Assembly (NCBI GenBank): GCA_913030785.1
Contig: CAJWER010000038.1
Location: 1-16,945, forward strand
Length of the DNA stretch: 16,945 nt
DNA from: an uncultured Chloroflexota bacterium
GTDB lineage: Bacteria > Chloroflexota > Dehalococcoidia > Lucifugimonadales > CAJWER01
Direction: 5' to 3'
Within the stretch, counting starts at the first letter, position 1. Each line of letters opens with the position of its first letter. The position numbers and the translations under genes are program-made. A model generated the notes under the pieces. That model was given only the letters and a program-made list of their open reading frames with translations. It was not told the origin of the DNA and ran no database searches. Shown one piece after another: positions 1-7,661 of this stretch.

Positions 1-554
1 CTGAGAAGGCAACGGGGACCAAGGTGATCAGCCTGAGCGGCTCGGGGGAACGACCGGGCGTCGTCGAAGTCCCAATGGGCACGACGTTGAGGGAGATCGT
101 GTTCGGATTGGGCGGGGGCATCGTCGGAGGCAAGGCGATCGCGGGGGTCGCCGTTGGAGGGCCGTCGAGCGGCGTCCTACCAGAGTCGATGCTCGAGACC
201 GCTATTGCTCCAGGAATGCTCCATGAGTCAGGGGTGATGCTAGGCGCAGGCGGGGTCATCGCGCTGGACGAGAACGTAGACGTGCTGGAGGCGGTGCGCT
301 CCCTGGCCAAGTACAACGCCGACGAATCCTGCGGTAAATGCACACCCTGTCGTGAGGGAACACCTCGTATGGTGGACGCCCTCGACCGGCTGCTATCAGG
401 CGCGGGTTCATCCGGAGACCTAGACGAGTTGCGCGAACTAGCGGAGGTCGTAGGAGCGGCGTCGCTCTGCGGTCTGGGACAGGCCGCTGGTGGGCCAATC
501 AATAGCGCTTTGCACTTTTTTGGCGACGAACTAGCGACACTGGCCAGGAGTTGA
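1..554 (+). CDS. NuoF/FdsB-like NADH-binding flavoprotein subunit, C-terminal part (5' end outside window)
   Basis: This is the tail of a NADH:quinone oxidoreductase subunit F or formate dehydrogenase beta subunit, the protein that passes electrons from Fe-S clusters through FMN to NAD. The reading frame is open from base 3 and begins with GTKVISLSG, the usual lead-in from the flavin domain to the SLBB domain, so the gene extends upstream of the window. About 183 residues are visible. They include an SLBB-like stretch (GVVEVPMGTTLREIVFG), the [4Fe-4S] motif ESCGKCTPCREG and the fourth ligand in SLCGLG near the C-terminus. The FMN/NADH-binding domain is off-window. It lies directly upstream of the formate dehydrogenase alpha gene, so a role as FdsB-type partner is more likely than respiratory complex I. 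An internal GTG at 24 should not be taken as the start. Confidence 0.9.
   Translation, partial: EKATGTKVISLSGSGERPGVVEVPMGTTLREIVFGLGGGIVGGKAIAGVAVGGPSSGVLPESMLETAIAPGMLHESGVMLGAGGVIALDENVDVLEAVRSLAKYNADESCGKCTPCREGTPRMVDALDRLLSGAGSSGDLDELRELAEVVGAASLCGLGQAAGGPINSALHFFGDELATLARS
546..550 (+). promoter_or_regulatory. Shine-Dalgarno site before the small glycine-zipper ORF
   Basis: AGGAG sits five bases upstream of ATG 556, inside the last codons of the flavoprotein gene. Good spacing makes ATG 556 the credible start of the small ORF and argues that the TAG two codons later interrupts a genuine gene. Confidence 0.6.
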
Positions 555-555
555 T

Positions 556-741
556 ATGAAATAGCCAAAGCAACGACGAAGACGCAAATTAGAGAACTGG
601 AACCTTGGTTCCTGGATCGGAATCGGGCTCGGAGTGGGCATTTCAATCGGAGCTGTCATGGGCCAGGTCGGCATTGGAGTCGCGCTGGGCCTCGTATTTG
701 GCGTGGCGATTGGCTCTGTAATGACCGCCCGGAATCGATAG
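556..741 (+). pseudogene. Small glycine-zipper membrane protein, interrupted by TAG at codon 3
   Basis: From ATG 556 the frame reads Met-Lys-TAG and then stays open for 58 more codons to a TAG at 739-741. The post-stop sequence begins PKQRRRRKLENW and continues as a Gly-rich hydrophobic stretch with repeated GxGxGxxIG spacing, for example GIGLGVGISIGAVMG and GVALGLVFGVAIGSVM. It ends with TARNR. This is the layout of small glycine-zipper membrane proteins: a basic N-terminus and two packed hydrophobic segments. Codon 3 would be AAG (Lys) with one base change, giving MKKPKQ. No good alternative start exists between the stop and the hydrophobic part; GTG 634 is already inside it. It could be a fresh nonsense allele, a sequencing error or a recoded codon. 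It lies between the two formate dehydrogenase genes and could be translationally coupled to the first. Confidence 0.6.
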
Positions 742-787
742 CATGTACCCCGCGCAGGTCAATGAGTACTGTCATAGGTAACACACA

Positions 788-3487
788 ATGACAACCACAC
801 TGCAAATCAACGGTAGCGATGTCGAGGTGCCAGACGGTGCGTCAGTGCTGGACGCGGTCAATGCGTCCGGTACCACCATCTCGCAGCTATGTAAGGACCC
901 GGACATGAAGCCCATCGGTGCATGCCGCACTTGCATCGTGCAGATCGATGGCACGCGCGGCTTCCCAGCATCATGCTCGGTGCCAGCGACCGACGGCATG
1001 CAGGTGTGGACCGACTCCGAAGACGTGACCAGGGTACGCCGTGGCGTGCTGGAGCTTACCCAGGCAATGGTCGGGTCGAACGGCGACGGTGGTCACCGTG
1101 AATTGGACCTCGCAGCCCGCAGCAATGGCCTTGATAGTCCGCGTTGGGCCAGCCGAAAGCGCGAGCCCACCGATACCAGCAACCCTGTTTTCAACATTGC
1201 GATGCAAGACTGCATATTGTGCGGACGCTGCGCCCAGGCATGCCAGGACGGCCACCAGTTCATAGGCGCCATCGATATGCTGGGGGCCGGTCAGGAGAGC
1301 CGTATAGGCACATTCATGGACCTGCCCCTGCTGGAGTCGGTGTGCACAACGTGCGGTCAGTGCCTATCTGTATGCCCCACCGGCGCTATCCAGGTCAAGA
1401 AGACCCCGGCGCCCGCCGTCAGAACGGTGAGCACCACATGCCCGTACTGTGGTGTCGGATGCGGTATCAAGGCGAAGGTGGACGAGAGCGAACGCATCAT
1501 GGAGATGCTGGACGAACCCGAAAACCAGTCCAGCCTGGGTATGCTCTGCGTCAAGGGACGGTTCGGGTACACCTTCGTCCACCACGAGGACCGCATCACC
1601 TCGCCGCTCGTTCGACGCGAAGGCGTGCTGGTTCCGGTCTCCTGGGACGAGGCACTCGACTATGTGACGGAGCAGCTGGCCCGGTATCGCGGGGACGCGT
1701 TTGCGACGTTGTGTTCCGCCAAGGCGACCAACGAGGACGGCTACATCCAGCAGAAATTCTCTCGCGTCATCATGCAGTCCAACCACATCGACCATTGCAC
1801 GCGTCTGTGCCACTCCCCGTCGGTCGAGGCGATGCTCACATCTCTAGGCTCAGGGGCGACGAGCAACTCCTACATTGACTACGAGGAGGCTGGCTGCCTG
1901 GTCATCATCGGGTCCGACGCCAACTCCAACCACCCGGTAGCCGCATCACGCATGCGCCGCGCCGTCATCGAGCGCGGGGCGAAGCTGGTGGTGATAAACC
2001 CGCGGCGCATCGACATGTGCGATTTCGCCGACCTGTGGCTGAGGCCGAGGCCTGGGACCGACGTGGCCCTGCTCAACGCGATGGCAAGGGTCGTCCTGGA
2101 GGAAGACCTGGCCGACGAGGCTTTCATTCGGGATCGCACCGAAGGGTATGACGAGTGGCGGCAGGTGGTGGACAAGTACACCCTCGAATACGCCGAGGGC
2201 ATTACCGGGGTTCCGGCAAACGACATCGCCGAAGCCGCGCGGATGTACGCCAGCCCGCCATTCAGCGGCTCGTGCCTTATCTGGGGTATGGGGATCACAC
2301 AGCACACAATGGGCACAGCCAACGCCCACGGCCTCCTGAATCTGGCGTTCGTTACTGGCCAGCTCGGGAAGCCCGGCAACGGCATATCGCCTCTAAGGGG
2401 CCAAAACAACGTCCAGGGATGCGGGGACGCCGGTTGCCTGCCCGACTCCTTCCCAGGTTACCAGGAGATCTCGAAGTCCAGCCTCGAAAAATTCCAAAAG
2501 GCCTGGGGCGCCGACCTACCTCAAGAAAAAGGGATGGTCATCACCGATGTTGTTGAGGCGGCCCATTCGGGCCGGATCAAGGCGATGTACATCGTTGGCG
2601 AAAACCCACTGCTCAGTGAGCCCGATCTCCACCAAGCCGAAAAGGCTTTCAACAATCTAGAGTTCTTGGTGGTACAGGACATATTCCTCCACGAGACTGC
2701 ACAGATCGCCGACGTAGTGCTTCCCGCAACCACGTTCGCGGAGAAAGACGGCACCTTCACAAACAGCGAACGGCGCGTACAACGAGTTCGCAAGGTTATA
2801 GAGCCCATAGGAGAGAGCAGGCCTGACTGGGAGATCATATGCGATCTGGGACGCAGGCTAAGCGCGAAGCTGGACCGGGGCGCCGAGTCTGAATTCACCT
2901 ACGACAACACCTCGGAGATCTGGACAGAGATGGCAGCGTTGACACCCAGTATGGCCGGGATATCCTACGAACGGCTGGACAATGAGGGCGGCATCCAATG
3001 GCCGTGCCCCACTCCGGACCACCCCGGGACGCGCTATCTGTACGAAAATGACTTCCCGAGGGGCGACCGGGCGAAGTTCGTGGCGTTCGACCAGGGTCCA
3101 GCAGCCGAGGAGCTGCCGTCCAAGCGCTTCCCGCTCATCATGAACACAGGCCGCGTCCTCTACCACTGGCATGGCGGAACCATCACGAAGCGAGCCGAAG
3201 GGCTGCTGGCCCGCTCACCTGAGCTTGAGATCGCTATGCACCCGGATGACGGCGAGCGCTACAACGTGGCCGACGGCGAGTGGATACGGGTCAGGTCGCG
3301 GCGTGGTGACCTGGAAGGTCGAGTGCTGTACACGGAAAAGAACCGTGCGGGCGAGATTTTCGTGCCTTTTGTGAAGCTGCAAAATCACGCAGCCAATTTC
3401 CTGACAAACGCCGCCTTCGACCCCGAATCCAAAATCCCAGAGTACAAGGTCTGCGCTGTACGCATCGAGAAGATCTCGGAGGCGTAG
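788..3487 (+). CDS. Formate dehydrogenase alpha subunit, NAD-linked Cys/molybdopterin type
   Basis: This is a 899-aa catalytic subunit oxidising formate to CO2 at a bis-molybdopterin Mo/W centre. An N-terminal [2Fe-2S] ferredoxin domain has Cys 35, 46, 49 and 63. A two-cluster ferredoxin domain follows (Cys 142/145/148/152 and 186/189/192/196), then the [4Fe-4S] ligands of the molybdopterin domain (Cys 218, 221, 225 and 254, in CPYCGVGC and LCVKG). The active-site motif HCTRLCHSPSVEAM has Cys341 where E. coli FdhF has selenocysteine, followed by His342. GQNNVQGCGDAG and the C-terminal dinucleotide-binding domain are typical. Unusually, the NuoG-like His-Cys3 segment near residues 92-112 is shortened and has no Cys, so that cluster is probably missing. 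The start ATG 788 has AGGT eight bases upstream. The upstream flavoprotein is the likely electron partner in a cytoplasmic complex. Assimilatory nitrate reductase relatives are less likely given the C-H-x-P-S motif. Confidence 0.92.
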   Translation: MTTTLQINGSDVEVPDGASVLDAVNASGTTISQLCKDPDMKPIGACRTCIVQIDGTRGFPASCSVPATDGMQVWTDSEDVTRVRRGVLELTQAMVGSNGDGGHRELDLAARSNGLDSPRWASRKREPTDTSNPVFNIAMQDCILCGRCAQACQDGHQFIGAIDMLGAGQESRIGTFMDLPLLESVCTTCGQCLSVCPTGAIQVKKTPAPAVRTVSTTCPYCGVGCGIKAKVDESERIMEMLDEPENQSSLGMLCVKGRFGYTFVHHEDRITSPLVRREGVLVPVSWDEALDYVTEQLARYRGDAFATLCSAKATNEDGYIQQKFSRVIMQSNHIDHCTRLCHSPSVEAMLTSLGSGATSNSYIDYEEAGCLVIIGSDANSNHPVAASRMRRAVIERGAKLVVINPRRIDMCDFADLWLRPRPGTDVALLNAMARVVLEEDLADEAFIRDRTEGYDEWRQVVDKYTLEYAEGITGVPANDIAEAARMYASPPFSGSCLIWGMGITQHTMGTANAHGLLNLAFVTGQLGKPGNGISPLRGQNNVQGCGDAGCLPDSFPGYQEISKSSLEKFQKAWGADLPQEKGMVITDVVEAAHSGRIKAMYIVGENPLLSEPDLHQAEKAFNNLEFLVVQDIFLHETAQIADVVLPATTFAEKDGTFTNSERRVQRVRKVIEPIGESRPDWEIICDLGRRLSAKLDRGAESEFTYDNTSEIWTEMAALTPSMAGISYERLDNEGGIQWPCPTPDHPGTRYLYENDFPRGDRAKFVAFDQGPAAEELPSKRFPLIMNTGRVLYHWHGGTITKRAEGLLARSPELEIAMHPDDGERYNVADGEWIRVRSRRGDLEGRVLYTEKNRAGEIFVPFVKLQNHAANFLTNAAFDPESKIPEYKVCAVRIEKISEA

Positions 3488-3612
3488 CTCTGACTCTAGA
3501 AGACCTTGTCTGGCCCAGGTGAAGATAGGCGATCTCCCCTAGCCTACCTTGCCATACTCACGCGTCGCCATTACCATCTTCTTGCACCCATTGACGCAAG
3601 GAGAGGTCGCGA

Positions 3613-4266
3613 ATGACGCAGCGCATCACGCAGTTGCCGAAGCCGGACGCAGGGCAGTACAGCGAGGACCGCAAGCTGTTCCTCGTGCCCAATTTCATGA
3701 TCCCGCCGAATGCTCCCAAGGAGGGCCAAGACCTGCTTGAGGGCTACTGGTCTGAGGTTCGCAGCCACATAGAGAACCTCGAAAGGTCGCTTGGCAAGGT
3801 AGCCCACGTATACCACGAGATCGTCTATAGCGACGGCGACGAGGGCATGGGCATGCTCCAGGAGGTCAACCCCAGGGGTTCGGCGTTCATCCAGGTTCTA
3901 TGCCAATCTGACGCGAAATTAGAGGCGGCCGAGGACAAGGCTTTAGTTGAGGAGAGCATGGATTGGCAGAGGTGCCTCACCCTCGGACTCGCCAGCGAGA
4001 AGGTCGCAAGAACAGCCATGGAAGGCTTCCAGGAGGCGACCCAGGGTCGCTTCGATCACATCGCGAAAAAGATCGACGACACCCTCAAAGTGGGCGAGTC
4101 GAGCGTCTTGTTCATTGGCGAGGGCCACCGGATCCAATTCCCCTCCGATATTCGCGTATTCTACGTGGCGCCTCCATCCTTGGACGCCCTCAAACGCTGG
4201 CTCTCGAACCCAACACCGATGCCGGATCCGCCCGCACCGATCGATCTTGAGACGACCGACGAGTGA
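3613..4266 (+). CDS. Unrecognised 217-aa protein in the formate dehydrogenase operon
   Basis: I do not recognise this family. The start ATG 3613 is well supported by a strong ribosome site, AAGGAGAGG, six bases upstream. The protein looks soluble, with no signal peptide or membrane segment. Its N-terminal part (about residues 20-70) mixes a Pro-rich entry (FMIPPNAPKEG) with a helix around WSEVRSHIENLERSLGKV. The middle is helical and acidic, with VLCQSDAKLEAAEDKALVEE. A beta-rich part near residues 160-190 contains SSVLFIGEGHRIQFP and DIRVFYVAPPSLDALKRW, and the tail is Pro-rich and acidic. Only two Cys are present and no metal-binding motif is visible. It is followed nine bases later by the dehydratase gene, so all three are probably co-transcribed. 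An accessory role for the dehydrogenase is a guess from position only. Confidence 0.8.
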   Translation: MTQRITQLPKPDAGQYSEDRKLFLVPNFMIPPNAPKEGQDLLEGYWSEVRSHIENLERSLGKVAHVYHEIVYSDGDEGMGMLQEVNPRGSAFIQVLCQSDAKLEAAEDKALVEESMDWQRCLTLGLASEKVARTAMEGFQEATQGRFDHIAKKIDDTLKVGESSVLFIGEGHRIQFPSDIRVFYVAPPSLDALKRWLSNPTPMPDPPAPIDLETTDE

Positions 4267-4275
4267 CGGCTTAGC

Positions 4276-5994
4276 ATGCCTACAAAAGCGCCGGGGCTCC
4301 GTTCTCGCGAGTGGCTAGACACCCCTGAACTTTACGGGTGGCTGAGGCGCGCCGCCCTGCGATCCCAGGGCTTCGGCGAACAGCTCCTCGATGACCGTCC
4401 CATCATCGGCATCTGCAACTCCTGGTCTGAGCTGACCCACTGCAACGCCCATCTGAGGCAGCTTGCGGAGGCCGTCAAACGCGGCGTCTGGCAGGCAGGC
4501 GGGCTACCTCTCGAATTCCCCGTCATATCACTGGGCGAGTACAACATGCGCCCGACGACCATGCTCTACCGGAACCTCATGAGCATGGACGTCGAAGAGT
4601 CGATCACCGCCAACCCCCTGGACGCCGTCGTGCTATTGTCGGGCTGTGACAAGACCACTCCCGCAATGATGATGGGCGCGGCCAGCGCAGACATCCCGGC
4701 TATCATCGTGACAGGCGGACCGCAGCTAAAGGGAGAGTGGCGCGGCGATGAGCTAGGCACCTGCACCGATTGCCGCCGCTACGAGCAGGAGCTGCGAGCG
4801 GGCCGCATTACGCAAGAGGAGTGGCTTGACCTGCAGGGCAGCATTATCCGGAGCCCGGGTCACTGCGGGGTCATGGGCACCGCCTCAACAATGGCGGCAG
4901 TCGCCGAGGCAATGGGCATAGCGCTGCCGGGCAACGCCGCCATCCCGGCGGCCGACTCCCGCCGAGCGCTCCTTGCCGAAAGCGCGGGTCTGCGGGCGGT
5001 CGCGCTGGCTCAGGAGAATGTGCGCCCCTCCGCCATCATGACTCCGTCCGCTTTCGACAATGCCATCCGTGTCGTGCACGCCGCTGGCGGCTCTACCAAC
5101 GCCATCATCCATCTAACGGCAATAGCGGGCCGGTTGGGCATTTCACTGCCCCTATCACGCTTCGACGAACTATCACGCGACACCCCCCTATTGCTCGACC
5201 TGAAGCCATCGGGTCGCTTCCTGATGGAGGACTTTGCATACGCAGGCGGACTGCCCGCCCTGTTGGCCGAACTGGCGCCGAAGTTAGATCTCGACGCGCC
5301 CACGGTCTCCGGCGCAACCCTCGGTGCAAACATCGAAGGGGCGACAGTCCACAACACCGATGTAATCCGCGCATTTGGGGAGCCAATATCACCCGAAGGC
5401 GGCCTGGCAGTTCTAACGGGATCTCTCGCGCCAAACGGGGCTGTGATCAAGACGTCGGCGGCGTCACCCGAGTTACTCACACACCGTGGCCGTGCCGTCG
5501 TATTCGAGGACCACGACGACTTGCTAAGCCGCATAGATTCTGAGGATTTGGATGTTGAGCCCGAGGATGTTCTTGTGATGCGCGGCGCGGGGCCTCTAGG
5601 CGCCCCTGGCATGCCAGAGTGGGGTTTCCTGCCGCTGCCAAAAAAGCTGCTGCGCCGCGGGGTGCAAGACATGGTGCGGCTCAGCGACGCCAGAATGAGT
5701 GGCACAGCCTTCGGCACTGTGGTCGTCCATATTGCCCCTGAGTCGGCGGCGGGCGGTCCGCTAGCCGCCGTACGTAACGGCGACATCATAGAAATGGACG
5801 TCGCAAACCGGCGACTCGACCTGCTCGTGGACGAGAGTGAAATCAAGAATAGACTGGCCGCAGCACCCCCAAAACAGGTCCGGCGGTCTCGCGGCTACGG
5901 CTGGCTATTCGAGCAGCACATCATGCAGGCCGATCAAGGTTGCGACTTCGACTTCCTCACAGCAACTGGCTTTGCGGACAACGTCGCCACATAG
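4276..5994 (+). CDS. IlvD/EDD-family dehydratase, L-arabonate dehydratase-like
   Basis: This 572-aa enzyme removes water from a sugar acid, giving a 2-keto-3-deoxy acid, with a [2Fe-2S] cluster and Mg. Family residues fall in place: Cys56 (ELTHCNAH), Cys124 with Asp125 and Lys126 (SGCDKTTPA, the lysine usually carbamylated) and Cys197 (PGHCGVMG). Glu88 is in ISLGE, Glu448 in MPEWG and the catalytic base is Ser475 in ARMSGTAFGT. The spacing between the three Cys matches Rhizobium L-arabonate dehydratase (59/127/200), as does the length (about 579). The three ligand Cys place it with the [2Fe-2S] sugar-acid dehydratases. The N-terminus and insert (TCTDCRRYEQE) also fit these better than IlvD of branched-chain amino acid synthesis. 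Exact substrate (arabonate, xylonate, galactonate or other) cannot be read from sequence. Its ribosome site is weak, so coupling to the upstream gene is likely. It ends 18 bases from the convergent esterase. Confidence 0.88.
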   Translation: MPTKAPGLRSREWLDTPELYGWLRRAALRSQGFGEQLLDDRPIIGICNSWSELTHCNAHLRQLAEAVKRGVWQAGGLPLEFPVISLGEYNMRPTTMLYRNLMSMDVEESITANPLDAVVLLSGCDKTTPAMMMGAASADIPAIIVTGGPQLKGEWRGDELGTCTDCRRYEQELRAGRITQEEWLDLQGSIIRSPGHCGVMGTASTMAAVAEAMGIALPGNAAIPAADSRRALLAESAGLRAVALAQENVRPSAIMTPSAFDNAIRVVHAAGGSTNAIIHLTAIAGRLGISLPLSRFDELSRDTPLLLDLKPSGRFLMEDFAYAGGLPALLAELAPKLDLDAPTVSGATLGANIEGATVHNTDVIRAFGEPISPEGGLAVLTGSLAPNGAVIKTSAASPELLTHRGRAVVFEDHDDLLSRIDSEDLDVEPEDVLVMRGAGPLGAPGMPEWGFLPLPKKLLRRGVQDMVRLSDARMSGTAFGTVVVHIAPESAAGGPLAAVRNGDIIEMDVANRRLDLLVDESEIKNRLAAAPPKQVRRSRGYGWLFEQHIMQADQGCDFDFLTATGFADNVAT

Positions 5995-6012
5995 TCTTCC
6001 TTGCTTGGGTCA

Positions 6013-6693
6013 TCACCTCTTTTTGGGCGGTAGCGTCTCCCCTAGCCATCTGCGCAGGTCTGCCAGGACGTCTGGGGTGATCTGGTGATCCATGTCGTAC
6101 TCGTGGTACTCAGGGTCGTATCCATTGGTCTCGAGAAACTGGCGGGCTAATTGGGCAGCTTTGACCGGAATCATCGAGTCGGACGTGCCGTGTGAGATGA
6201 AGATAGGCTGGTCACGCGCCTGTGGCAGCCGTTCCCGCATATCGCCGCGCCCAGGGATCTGGGCGCTCAGCGCCACGAGTCCTCGGAAGATATCCGGTCG
6301 TGGCAACCCGTGCCGAAATGTCATCATCCCACCCTGCGAAAAGCCACCCAGGACAACGTCGCCGGCCTCCACACTGTATTTGTCCATGACATCCGCTAAA
6401 CAACCCTGGAGTTGCTCCTCGGAGGCGCCTTCGTCATCGAAACCCTCACCCACCGGGACACTCCACGCATACCCGACCATCCCCGGCGCGAGCTCGATCC
6501 GTGTCGGCGCATTAGGAAACACGTAGATGTACCCACTGGTATCGAGCAGTGGTACTAATCCGGCCAGGTCTCCCATATGTGAGCCGTAGCCGTGCAGCAA
6601 TATGACCATCGGATAACTGTCGCCTTGTCGATATCCGTCGGGCTCCACCACTTGATATCGCAAGCTTTGGCCTCTGAACTGCCTGGTTTCCAA
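6013..6693 (-). CDS. Phospholipase/carboxylesterase-type alpha/beta hydrolase
   Basis: This 226-aa serine esterase belongs to the phospholipase/carboxylesterase (Abhydrolase_2) type, acting on short acyl esters in the cytoplasm. The oxyanion-hole region is VILLHGYGSHMGDL near residue 30. The nucleophile is Ser119 in GGFSQGGMM, the acid is Asp172 in SHGTSDSMIPV, and the base is His203 in DMDHQI. FPNAPTRIELAPGMVGYAW is typical of this family. The start is TTG at 6691-6693, preferred because AGGAGG lies four bases upstream and METRQF leads straight into the first strand. No signal peptide is seen. The physiological substrate is unknown. The gene converges on the dehydratase and is divergent from the 258-aa protein. 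Confidence 0.88.
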   Translation of the reverse strand: METRQFRGQSLRYQVVEPDGYRQGDSYPMVILLHGYGSHMGDLAGLVPLLDTSGYIYVFPNAPTRIELAPGMVGYAWSVPVGEGFDDEGASEEQLQGCLADVMDKYSVEAGDVVLGGFSQGGMMTFRHGLPRPDIFRGLVALSAQIPGRGDMRERLPQARDQPIFISHGTSDSMIPVKAAQLARQFLETNGYDPEYHEYDMDHQITPDVLADLRRWLGETLPPKKR

Positions 6694-6697
6694 GATT

Positions 6698-6703
6698 CCT
6701 CCT
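6698..6703 (-). promoter_or_regulatory. Strong Shine-Dalgarno site supporting a TTG start
   Basis: On the minus strand AGGAGG is followed by four bases and TTG, which opens the esterase frame. This fixes the start despite the rare codon. Confidence 0.7.
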
Positions 6704-6738
6704 GTGTTGTGACGCGAACCACAAACGGTCCTTTTGAC

Positions 6739-6768
6739 TTGATGGGAAGCAACGCGTTGAATTAGAAT
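6739..6768 (+). promoter_or_regulatory. Possible promoter for the 258-aa protein gene
   Basis: TTGATG (6739-6744) and TAGAAT (6763-6768) are 18 bases apart in the AT-richer divergent region between the esterase and the 258-aa gene. Transcription would start near 6775 and leave a leader of about 60 bases. The -35 matches four or five of six consensus bases, so this is only moderately supported. Confidence 0.4.
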
Positions 6769-6833
6769 CGACTCTATGGGCCCGCGTGGCTCACTCGATA
6801 GTTTGATGCCTGAATAATACTTAGAGGTGGCGA

Positions 6834-7610
6834 TTGAGCAAGTTCATAGATATGCTGTCGAAGGTGGATGAGCAGGCCCCAGCGCCTATGGGATTTGGCA
6901 TGAGAAATAGGGACCGACGCGCGGCCAACGCGCTGGCTATCGCCGGCACGACGGCACCTTCGGGCCTCACCAAGGCCAAAGTCGCTGCAGAGACAGTCGA
7001 TGCAGTCCTGCTGACATCTACCGACAAGGCCGAAAAGACCCTCGACAAGGCCGCCTCCAAGCTGAAAGGCGGACTATGGGGCGTTCGCGGTAGGGCGGTC
7101 AGCGCCAATCAGGCTCGCCACCTGGCCGAGTCGGGTTGTGACTTTATAGTTTTTGATGCCGAGGGGACCTCGGCTGCACTCCTTGATATTGAGGATTTCG
7201 GCAAGATAGTTACTGTCGGTGACCATCTGGACGAGGACACGGCCCGCAGCATCGCTGGAATTCCCATCGACGCCGTGTTGTATACCCCGGGCGAACTTGA
7301 CCTTCCCCTAACCGTCGGTGCGCTCCTAGCGATCAGTCGGGTGCGCGGGCTGCTCGACCTACCCTACATCATGGCCGTCTCAGAGGCTATCACTGGCGAC
7401 GACATTGCCGCCCTCCGGAACGTTGGAATCGCTGGACTGGTGATGGACCTCTCCGCGCCGGACGACATCGCCAGCACCGCGAAGGCAATCGCAAGCTTGC
7501 CCAGGCGAAAAAACAAGCCGAACCGAAGCAGTGCCCTGGTCCCACGCGTGGCTGCCGATCAGCCACAGGAATTAGACGAAGACTACCCCGACGAAGACGA
7601 GGAGTACTAG
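6834..7610 (+). CDS. Unrecognised 258-aa protein with an alpha/beta (possibly TIM-barrel-like) pattern and acidic tail
   Basis: I cannot name this family. The start is TTG 6834, five bases after GAGGTGG. Residues 1-235 alternate short hydrophobic strands with Ala-rich helices: DAVLLTS, GLWGVRG, CDFIVFDAEG, KIVTVGDH, DAVLYTPG, LPYIMAVSEAI, and VGIAGLVMDLS. That periodic pattern, each strand followed by an acidic residue or glycine, resembles a TIM barrel of the phosphate-binding or aldolase kind, but no catalytic signature is visible. The C-terminal 30 residues are basic (RRKNKPNRSS) and then strongly acidic (EDYPDEDEEY), probably disordered. No signal peptide or membrane segment is seen. It stands alone between two minus-strand genes, so context gives no function. 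Confidence 0.75.
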   Translation: MSKFIDMLSKVDEQAPAPMGFGMRNRDRRAANALAIAGTTAPSGLTKAKVAAETVDAVLLTSTDKAEKTLDKAASKLKGGLWGVRGRAVSANQARHLAESGCDFIVFDAEGTSAALLDIEDFGKIVTVGDHLDEDTARSIAGIPIDAVLYTPGELDLPLTVGALLAISRVRGLLDLPYIMAVSEAITGDDIAALRNVGIAGLVMDLSAPDDIASTAKAIASLPRRKNKPNRSSALVPRVAADQPQELDEDYPDEDEEY

Positions 7611-7629
7611 GGACGAAATAGATACCTTT

Positions 7630-7661
7630 GGGCCGGCTACCTACCCTCGGACAGCCGGTCC
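7630..7661. terminator. Hairpin between convergent genes, possible bidirectional terminator
   Basis: GGGCCGGCT (7630-7638) pairs with AGCCGGTCC (7653-7661) through eight Watson-Crick pairs and one G-T pair, with a 14-base loop. It spans the stop codon of the metallophosphoesterase and faces the end of the 258-aa gene. No T-run follows on either strand, so it is not a classical intrinsic terminator. Confidence 0.25.

Noticed and set aside
1739..1845. Possible selenocysteine codon in the formate dehydrogenase active site
   Set aside because: The active-site position reads TGC (Cys341) in HCTRLCHSPS, so no TGA recoding is needed.
3488..3612. Possible terminator or regulatory hairpin between the formate dehydrogenase and the 217-aa gene
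   Set aside because: Only a five-base TAGGC/GCCTA pairing was found and no T-run, too weak to call; the region holds just the ribosome site of the next gene.
5010..5846. Minus-strand open frame (278 codons) opposite the dehydratase gene
   Set aside because: It is rich in Ser, Arg and Pro as expected for an antisense reading of a high-GC gene and shows no family motif.
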